From Bacteroides sp. UBA939 (lineage in GTDB: Bacteria; Bacteroidota; Bacteroidia; Bacteroidales; Bacteroidaceae), in NCBI RefSeq assembly GCF_002293435.1, contig NZ_DBDF01000235.1, positions 3,331 through 10,615 on the forward strand: a stretch of DNA of 7,285 bases, given 5' to 3'. The notes under the pieces are model-generated. The model was given only the letters and a program-made list of their open reading frames with translations. It ran no database searches and had not been told where the DNA came from. Of this stretch, positions 1 to 5,244 are shown piece after piece (the first letter of the stretch is position 1; each line of letters begins with the position of its first letter). Position numbers and translations under genes: made by a program.

Positions 1-31
1 TCATAACTCTAAGGAACTCTTTCTGCCTATC

Positions 32-108
32 ACCTCCCCCCTTGCGAGGTACTCACCCCCTCCGACTCCCCCGTTATCGGGGGAGAGCAACCTCCCGGGA
101 GGAGGAGA
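32..108. repeat. GC-rich palindromic intergenic element
   Basis: This stretch is strongly GC-rich beside a very AT-rich leader (about 120-313). It contains a perfect 8-bp hairpin with a TTAT loop (CTCCCCCG at 66-73, CGGGGGAG at 78-85), a 12-bp perfect palindrome CCTCCCGGGAGG (91-102), and short flanking arms ACCTC (32-36) and GAGGT (46-50). The minus strand is open without a stop from about 129 to 4, but has no ATG and reads as a Gly/Pro-rich run, so it is unlikely to be a gene. It resembles mobile or duplicated intergenic repeats, but copy number cannot be judged from one window. It could also form part of the end of a transcript from a gene to the left; there is no T-run directly after the stem on the plus strand. 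Confidence 0.45.
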
Positions 109-284
109 ATAGAGATACTCTATTAATCTTTACTCTTATCAATCATTTGTATTGCCAAATAATCATTTATAGTAACAGTATAAGTTAATTATGAAAATAT
201 GCTTAAGTACTAATCTATTCTTATATCCTCTTTTGTCTCAAGACAATTAAGGAAAGTATATCAATTACAGTGAGAAAGAAACTC

Positions 285-292
285 TTAATTTG
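285..292 (+). promoter_or_regulatory. weak Bacteroides-like -7 box for the prenyltransferase gene
   Basis: TTAATTTG differs by one base from the Bacteroides -7 consensus TAnnTTTG and lies 21 nt before the ATG at 314. There is no recognisable TTTG-like -33 box at the usual distance upstream (around 262-267), so the call is tentative. The rest of 109-313 is AT-rich and gene-free. It contains a direct repeat AATCATTT (141-148 and 161-168, exactly 20 bp apart) and a small palindrome TTGTCT-CA-AGACAA (233-246), neither of which can be assigned a role. Confidence 0.22.
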
Positions 293-313
293 TTGGATAA
301 AACATTATAATCA

Positions 314-1192
314 ATGAAAAAACATTCCTTAAAAGATTGGTTAATAGCCGTGCGCCCCTGGTCATTTCCGGCGTCGGCAATGCCGGTGCTTGTGACGCTG
401 GTATATTTGTATTGGGCACATAGTACGATATTGTGGGTAAACGGATTGTTGGCATTAGCCAGTATCATCTTCTTTCATGCCTCAGGCAATGCATGGAGTG
501 ATTATTTTGATTTCGAAAAAGGAGTAGACCGGGAGGATACGTTTGGTGTGAAAACCTTGACGAGCGGACAATTCACGCCGAGGGAGATACGTAATCTGGC
601 TTTGGGCTTGTTGGTTCCGGCTTTGGCATTAGGTCTTTGGCTGATGTACCGTACAGGATTACCTTTGTTCTGGATCGGATTGGGCGGACTGGCCTGTTCC
701 CTGCTTTATCCGTGGCTGAAATACAGGGCTTTCGGAGATGCTGTTATCTTCGTAGCTTATGCCATACTGCCTACATTAGGAGTATCTTATATTTCTGTCG
801 GCGCATTTATACCCGAGGTTTTGCTGATTATCGTTCCGGTGGGGCTGATAACTGTGGCAATCTTGCATGCTAATAATACCCGCGATATAGAGACGGACGT
901 CCGTGCAGGTATTACTACCTTTGCTATGAAGGCAGGAATGAAGACGAATATCGTTTTGTATCTGTTTGAAGTGCTTTTCCCGATTTTGTGGATTGTTGTA
1001 TGTGTGGTTTTGGGCTATTTCCCCTGGTGGTCTTTGCTGACAGTGGTGACCGTTCTGCCTGCCGTAGCCAATGTGCGTACCATGCTACGCTTGCCGAAAG
1101 AGGGTATTCGTGCCATTTACAATCTGGATGAGAAGACGGCAAAACTACAGCTTCTGTTCAGCTTGTTGTTAACTGTCGGTTTCCTGATATAG
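314..1192 (+). CDS. UbiA-family prenyltransferase, MenA-like
   Basis: This 292-residue integral membrane protein has about nine hydrophobic segments. UbiA enzymes move a polyprenyl chain from its diphosphate to an aromatic ring and release PPi. The first Asp-rich motif is NAWSDYFDFEKGVDRED (59-75, with D63, D66, D72, D75). The second is NNTRDIETD (187-195, with D191 and D195); together these bind Mg-diphosphate. LKYRAFGD (135-142) matches the MenA-type loop. MenA (1,4-dihydroxy-2-naphthoate prenyltransferase, menaquinone synthesis) is the closest family I recognise. However, the MenA I remember from Bacteroides has a different first motif (of the NDLFDF type), so this may be a second, paralogous enzyme with another acceptor. 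I therefore give no symbol. The length is normal and both motifs are intact. It probably shares a transcript with the CPBP gene 27 bp downstream. Family is secure; substrate is not. Confidence 0.85.
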   Translation: MKKHSLKDWLIAVRPWSFPASAMPVLVTLVYLYWAHSTILWVNGLLALASIIFFHASGNAWSDYFDFEKGVDREDTFGVKTLTSGQFTPREIRNLALGLLVPALALGLWLMYRTGLPLFWIGLGGLACSLLYPWLKYRAFGDAVIFVAYAILPTLGVSYISVGAFIPEVLLIIVPVGLITVAILHANNTRDIETDVRAGITTFAMKAGMKTNIVLYLFEVLFPILWIVVCVVLGYFPWWSLLTVVTVLPAVANVRTMLRLPKEGIRAIYNLDEKTAKLQLLFSLLLTVGFLI

Positions 1193-1219
1193 AATTTCTT
1201 TTTCTGCATTAACTCTACT

Positions 1220-1837
1220 ATGAAACGAGTAATCATTCCGTTATTGGCAGCCGCTTTCCTTTGGTTCTTTATGTTTTCACCTTGGACAAGCGGGATATTC
1301 AACTTTTGGACAGCAATGAGCTTTTCGGCTATTGTGTTGATGAATATGGCTTTCCGGCTTCGTCCGCAGTGGTGGGCGGAAGATGTGAGTTTTGATTGGA
1401 AGAATATAGCAGGCGGTGTTCTACTGGCGGCAGTTCTTTGGGGAGTGTTTTGGGTGGGAGATAAGGCTTCTGCCTGGCTTTTTGACTTCGCACGTCCTCA
1501 GGTGGAACTTATTTATGGAATGAAAACCGGAGAAAGTCCCTGGCTGCTTTCAATACTACTCCTTATATTAATAGGGCCTGCGGAAGAGATATTCTGGCGT
1601 GGCTATGTGCAGAACGCCTTTTCTAAACGTTGGAATCCGAACGTGGGCTTTATTGTTACGACTCTTATCTATGCGTTGGTGCATATATGGTCATTCAATT
1701 TTATGTTGGTAATGGCAGCTTTGGTGGTTGGCGCTATCTGGGGACTGCTTTACAGGCTTTATCCGCAGAAACTGGGTGCGTTGATTGTGTCTCATGCAGT
1801 GTGGGATGTGGCGGTATTCGTTTTATTTCCTATATAG
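1220..1837 (+). CDS. CPBP-family intramembrane metalloprotease
   Basis: This 205-residue, highly hydrophobic protein has about six to seven membrane segments, beginning with one at residues 5-20. It carries all three CPBP (Abi/CAAX protease and bacteriocin-processing, Rce1-like) motifs. These are EExxxR as E122, E123 and R127 in GPAEEIFWRGYVQ; (F/Y)xxxH as YALVH ending at H155; and HxxxD, H192 to D196, in SHAVWD. The glutamate and two histidines are the expected active-site residues, so it should be catalytically competent. The substrate is unknown. In eukaryotes the related Rce1 cleaves prenylated CAAX proteins; bacterial members have been tied to bacteriocin self-immunity, peptide maturation or membrane-protein processing. 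It follows the prenyltransferase gene after 27 bp on the same strand, suggesting an operon, but this does not imply protein prenylation, because UbiA enzymes act on small aromatic acceptors. It converges on the pyrophosphatase gene after 41 bp, with no convincing terminator between them. Confidence 0.88.
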   Translation: MKRVIIPLLAAAFLWFFMFSPWTSGIFNFWTAMSFSAIVLMNMAFRLRPQWWAEDVSFDWKNIAGGVLLAAVLWGVFWVGDKASAWLFDFARPQVELIYGMKTGESPWLLSILLLILIGPAEEIFWRGYVQNAFSKRWNPNVGFIVTTLIYALVHIWSFNFMLVMAALVVGAIWGLLYRLYPQKLGALIVSHAVWDVAVFVLFPI

Positions 1838-1878
1838 GCATGAGCTGTTTTCATCCATTGGCGTTTTAACTATACTCT

Positions 1879-2607
1879 TCATTCAAGGGCTTTACGTAAA
1901 TCTTCCCAATGACTACAAAAGTCTTGCATAGAGGGGAAGAGTATATTGGCGCCGGCATCCAGTAATACTTGCCCGTCGATTGGGCCTGTATTTACAGCTA
2001 CTGTAAAAAGGCCTGCCGCAGCTCCGGCTTGTACTCCCAGTGGGGCATTTTCTATCACGATTGCTTCGTTTGGTTGTAATCTTCCTTTCTGCAGAGCCAT
2101 TAAGTATGGTTCCGGATGTGGTTTGCCATATTTCACATCAAATGCCGTTACCATCAGGTTGCGATGGAATATTCCCGGAAAGTTGTGTGACAAGCGGTCT
2201 AATAAAGAATGTTGCCCGGAACCTGTAACTACCATTGGAGTTAATCCCTCTGCTTTTATTTTTTGCAATACTTCCCATGCGCCGGATATACGTTCCGGTT
2301 CGGGGTGAGTGTTGAATTCAGCGCTCTTCTCCGCATAAATGCTTTGTATCATTTCAGGGGTAGCGTCTTTTCCGTATTGGCGCTGATAGACGATGTTTAT
2401 GGTCGAAGCTCCGGTGCGTCCTTCGTGCAAGTATGCTTCCTCACGGCTTAGATGCAATCCGTGATGTTCCATAACTTTGTGCCATGCGTCGGCATGATAA
2501 GGCATTGAATTGAATAATACGCCATCCATATCGAAAAGGACGGCTTTCAGTTGGATTTGTGGGTATCCGTGTGCTTGTAGATAACGGGTAACAGCTTCTT
2601 GAAACAT
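1879..2607 (-). CDS. HAD-superfamily inorganic pyrophosphatase, BT2127-like
   Basis: This 242-residue class IA HAD hydrolase looks like beta-phosphoglucomutase but best matches B. thetaiotaomicron BT2127, characterised as an inorganic pyrophosphatase (PPi to two phosphates, Mg-dependent, cytosolic). With a constant offset of 15 residues, every published BT2127 marker is present. They are nucleophile D26 and acid/base D28 (FDMDGV), cap residues E62 (HEGRTGAS) and Y91, T128 (VTGSG), K162 (YGKPHPEPY), and metal ligands E186 and N187 (IENAPLG). The residue mapping relies on my memory of that study. About 15 residues precede the position matching the BT2127 start; no alternative start lies near it, so ATG 2607 is kept. 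The start sits 9 nt from a large inverted repeat that separates it from pgi. A hexose-phosphate mutase or phosphatase is the main alternative. Confidence 0.87.
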   Translation of the reverse strand: MFQEAVTRYLQAHGYPQIQLKAVLFDMDGVLFNSMPYHADAWHKVMEHHGLHLSREEAYLHEGRTGASTINIVYQRQYGKDATPEMIQSIYAEKSAEFNTHPEPERISGAWEVLQKIKAEGLTPMVVTGSGQHSLLDRLSHNFPGIFHRNLMVTAFDVKYGKPHPEPYLMALQKGRLQPNEAIVIENAPLGVQAGAAAGLFTVAVNTGPIDGQVLLDAGANILFPSMQDFCSHWEDLRKALE

Positions 2608-2616
2608 AATAGCTAA

Positions 2617-2767
2617 TATTAATGTTTAGTGTTTAGTGTTTAGTGATTAGTGTTTAGTGATTAGTGATTAGTGATTAGTGGGCTGCGCTATCATGCCGCA
2701 TGGTACTAATCACTAATCACTAATCACTAATCACTAATCACTAACCACTAACCATTAACCACTAATC
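2617..2767. repeat. heptanucleotide repeat array forming a giant inverted repeat
   Basis: The left arm (2617-2679) is nine 7-bp units: a degenerate TATTAAT, three GTTTAGT, GATTAGT, GTTTAGT, then three GATTAGT. A 25-nt GC-richer spacer (2680-2704) follows. The right arm (2705-2767) is nine units: five ACTAATC, two ACTAACC, ATTAACC and ACTAATC. The arms pair in exact register over 63 positions, which I count as 56 Watson-Crick pairs, one G-T pair and six mismatches; the three innermost units are perfect. The spacer holds its own TGCG/CGCA stem (2684-2687 with 2697-2700) and the palindrome CATGC-C-GCATG (2692-2702). The element fills the gap between the pgi stop and the pyrophosphatase ATG and would form a long hairpin in RNA of either strand. 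No T-run follows it, so it is not a standard terminator. Confidence 0.95.
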
Positions 2768-2790
2768 ACTACAATACTATTCGTTCGAGT

Positions 2791-4128
2791 TTACAGCCTT
2801 GCCTGAATAGCCTTTGATTCTTCTTCGTAACCCGGTTTGTTCAACAGTGCGAACATATTCTTCTTATATGCTTCCACGCCCGGTTGATTGAATGGATTTA
2901 CACCCAACAAGTAACCGCTTATGCCACATCCGATTTCGAAGAAGTAAAGCAACTGTCCGATGTTGTATTCATCCAGTTTTTCGATAATAATACGCATATT
3001 AGGTACACCGCCGTCTACATGTGCCAGTTGAGTTCCCAATTCTGCCATTTTGTTTACTTCGTCTACACGTTTTCCAGCCAGGAAGTTCAGACCGTCCAAG
3101 TTGGCTTCATCAGAAGGAACTTCCAATTTATGATCTACTTTCTCCACCGAGATTACTGTTTCAAAGATGGTACGTTCACCTTCCTGAATCCATTGTCCCA
3201 TAGAGTGTAAATCTGTAGAGAAGTCTACAGCTGCAGGGAAGATACCCTTGTTCTCTTTACCTTCGGACTCTCCGTAAAGCTGTTTCCACCATTCACTTAC
3301 ATAGTGCAGCTTCGGGCAGAAGTTTACAAGGATTTCAATCTTCTTACCGTTCTTGTACAATTCATTACGAGTGGCGGCGTATTGTGCGGCAGGGTTTTGG
3401 GCAAACGGTACATCTATGCCACATGCTTTTTCCATATCGGCAGCGCCGGCAATCAATTTCTCAATGTCGAATCCTGCTATTGCAATGGGCAACAGACCTA
3501 CAGGAGTCAGTACTGAGAAACGTCCGCCTACGTTATCGGGGATGATGAATGATTTGTATCCTTCTTTATCAGCCGTCACACGGGCAGCTCCTTTTTGTGC
3601 ATCGGTAATAGCTACGATTACTTTCTTGGCCATATCTTTACCGCGCTGATCTTCACATTGTTTTTTCAACAAACGGAAAGCGAGAGCGGTTTCAGTAGTA
3701 GTTCCCGATTTGGAGATATTGATTACGCCGAACTTCTTATCTTTCAGAAATTCAGTGAGTTCATACAAATAATCTTCGCTTATATTATGTCCTGCATAAA
3801 TCATAACGGGAGCGGTTTTCTTATCTTGCAGCCAGGTGAAGCTGTTGGACAAGGCTTCGATAACGGCGCGTGTACCGAGATAACTTCCACCAATTCCGGC
3901 AACGATTACTACTTCGCAATTGTCGCGCAGCACTTGTGCTGTGGCTTTCAAATCGGCAAGGTGTTCTTTACTGACAGACGATGGGAGATGCAACCATCCC
4001 AAGAAGTCGTTCCCTTTTCCGGTACTGTTTTCTAATGCTTCTTGTGCAGCTTTTACCTGAGCTTCATAAGCGGAAACAGATGCTTCGGAAATAAATCCAA
4101 AAGTCTTTTCAATATTCAAACTAATCAT
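2791..4128 (-). CDS. pgi: glucose-6-phosphate isomerase
   Basis: The enzyme interconverts glucose-6-phosphate and fructose-6-phosphate in the cytosol (glycolysis and gluconeogenesis). At 445 residues it is the short, roughly 450-residue bacterial type rather than the roughly 550-residue E. coli type. Visible motifs are GIGGSYLG (78-85) and SKSGTTTET (139-147) in the first sugar-isomerase (SIS) domain, and signature one, NVGGRFSVLTPVG (199-211). GESEGKE (286-292) follows, with E287 the likely catalytic base, then H308 in DLHSMGQW. Signature two, GYLLGVNPFNQPGVEAYK, ends at K422. All expected catalytic residues are present. It lies 120 bp downstream of gpsA; that gap is AT-rich and contains no TAnnTTTG box on the coding strand, so read-through from lysS-gpsA or a non-consensus promoter is possible. 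The pyrophosphatase gene follows across the heptanucleotide inverted repeat. Confidence 0.97.
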   Translation of the reverse strand: MISLNIEKTFGFISEASVSAYEAQVKAAQEALENSTGKGNDFLGWLHLPSSVSKEHLADLKATAQVLRDNCEVVIVAGIGGSYLGTRAVIEALSNSFTWLQDKKTAPVMIYAGHNISEDYLYELTEFLKDKKFGVINISKSGTTTETALAFRLLKKQCEDQRGKDMAKKVIVAITDAQKGAARVTADKEGYKSFIIPDNVGGRFSVLTPVGLLPIAIAGFDIEKLIAGAADMEKACGIDVPFAQNPAAQYAATRNELYKNGKKIEILVNFCPKLHYVSEWWKQLYGESEGKENKGIFPAAVDFSTDLHSMGQWIQEGERTIFETVISVEKVDHKLEVPSDEANLDGLNFLAGKRVDEVNKMAELGTQLAHVDGGVPNMRIIIEKLDEYNIGQLLYFFEIGCGISGYLLGVNPFNQPGVEAYKKNMFALLNKPGYEEESKAIQARL

Positions 4129-4248
4129 ACTATTTTAGGTTTTAAATTCAGTAAATTCATTAGGGCTTATACGGAACTAAGGCGTTTTGATACTTGATGT
4201 TTTCCAATACCTTATTCTATATCTATATAATGTCTGTTTTAAAAGAAG

Positions 4249-5244
4249 TTATCGTAACGAGTCGGTCAGTAACTTAATCTCTATCATCGGTGATATGCGT
4301 TCGTACAAAATGTTGTGAACAGCATCTAATATTGGCATATTAACGTGATGATGTTTATTGATTTCCTTGATGCACTTGGTTCCGTAATATCCTTCGGCAA
4401 TCATTTCCATTTCAATTTGCGCGCTTTTTACGGAATATCCTTTGCCTATCATGGTACCGAATGTGCGGTTACGGCTGAAATTGGAGTATCCCGTTACCAG
4501 CAAATCTCCTAAATAAACAGAGTCGTTTACGTTCCTGTTCAGCGGATGTACGGTTTGCAGGAAACGGTTCATTTCCTGTATGGCGTTAGATATCAGTACT
4601 GCCTGGAAGTTATCACCATATTTCAGACCACTGCAAATACCGGCGGCGATAGCATATACGTTTTTCAGTACGGAACTGTATTCAATACCCACTACGTCAT
4701 TGCTGGTGGATGTTTTAATGAATGAACTGGCCAGTCGTTGGGAAATAATATGGGCTTTGTCCGTGTCCGGGCAAGCGATGGTAAGGTAAGAGAGACGTTC
4801 CAACGCTACTTCTTCCGCATGGCAGGGGCCTGCCAGTACTGCGATGTTTTCGGGTGGAACTCCGTATTCTTTTGTGAAGTACTCCGATACAATCATATTG
4901 TCGTCGGGTACGATTCCTTTAATGGCAGTGATGATAAATTTGTCCCGTATCCGTGTCTTCAGCTTTTTCAGGTGATTCTTCAGGTAAGGGGAAGGGGTGA
5001 CGAATATCAGCGTATCGGATTCTTTCACTACATCGTTGATGTTAGAACTGAAATTAATACGTTTGATATCGAACTTGACGCCCGTCAGGTAGGCAGGATT
5101 ATGGCCCAGTCGTTTGAAATCGGTAATGCGGTCGTCGCGCCGCATGTACCAATTAATCGAATCTGCCTGGGCAAGTACCATCTTTGCGATGGCTGTCGCC
5201 CAGCTTCCCCCGCCCATTATGGCTATCTTTCCGGGTAGTTTCAT
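4249..5244 (-). CDS. gpsA: glycerol-3-phosphate dehydrogenase [NAD(P)+]
   Basis: This 331-residue cytosolic enzyme reduces dihydroxyacetone phosphate to sn-glycerol-3-phosphate, the backbone for phospholipids. The N-terminal Rossmann motif is GGGSWATAIA (11-20). Then come FVTPS (81-85), K109 in AIKGI, AGPCHAEEVA (138-147), catalytic K194 in LKNVYAIAAGI, LGDLLVTGYSNFSRNRTFG (245-263) with D247 and R258/R260, and E284 in AEGYYGTK. The two key lysines and the GD/SRNR block are intact. Several positions differ from the E. coli pattern: GGGSWA for GAGSYG, GPCHA for GPTFA, ISNA for ITRG and YLGD for GLGD. I believe this is a Bacteroidetes-type variant, not decay. Its ATG directly follows the lysS TAA (TAAATG), so translation is probably coupled to lysS and the two share a transcript. 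DHAP links it to the glycolytic branch served by pgi. Confidence 0.95.
   Translation of the reverse strand: MKLPGKIAIMGGGSWATAIAKMVLAQADSINWYMRRDDRITDFKRLGHNPAYLTGVKFDIKRINFSSNINDVVKESDTLIFVTPSPYLKNHLKKLKTRIRDKFIITAIKGIVPDDNMIVSEYFTKEYGVPPENIAVLAGPCHAEEVALERLSYLTIACPDTDKAHIISQRLASSFIKTSTSNDVVGIEYSSVLKNVYAIAAGICSGLKYGDNFQAVLISNAIQEMNRFLQTVHPLNRNVNDSVYLGDLLVTGYSNFSRNRTFGTMIGKGYSVKSAQIEMEMIAEGYYGTKCIKEINKHHHVNMPILDAVHNILYERISPMIEIKLLTDSLR

Noticed and set aside
233..246. Operator palindrome TTGTCT-CA-AGACAA
   Set aside because: A 6-bp inverted repeat with a short gap is expected about once or twice by chance in a window this size, and nothing else supports it.
1838..1878. Bidirectional terminator between the convergent CPBP and pyrophosphatase genes
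   Set aside because: Only trivial 4-bp arms are visible in the 41-bp gap, with no T-run typical of a terminator.
2617..2767. CRISPR array
   Set aside because: The units are contiguous 7-mers with no unique spacers, inverted about a centre, and no cas genes are present.
2617..2767. Rho-independent terminator for pgi
   Set aside because: The stem is far too long and AT-rich, and no T-run follows on the transcribed strand; the next bases lead directly into the pyrophosphatase start.
3595..4035. 146-codon plus-strand open frame opposite pgi
   Set aside because: Antisense shadow of a complete, motif-rich pgi gene; its translation resembles no family I recognise.
4738..5238. 166-codon plus-strand open frame opposite gpsA
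   Set aside because: Antisense shadow of gpsA with no recognisable motif; other shadows opposite lysS (5770-6138, 6163-6645) were rejected for the same reason.
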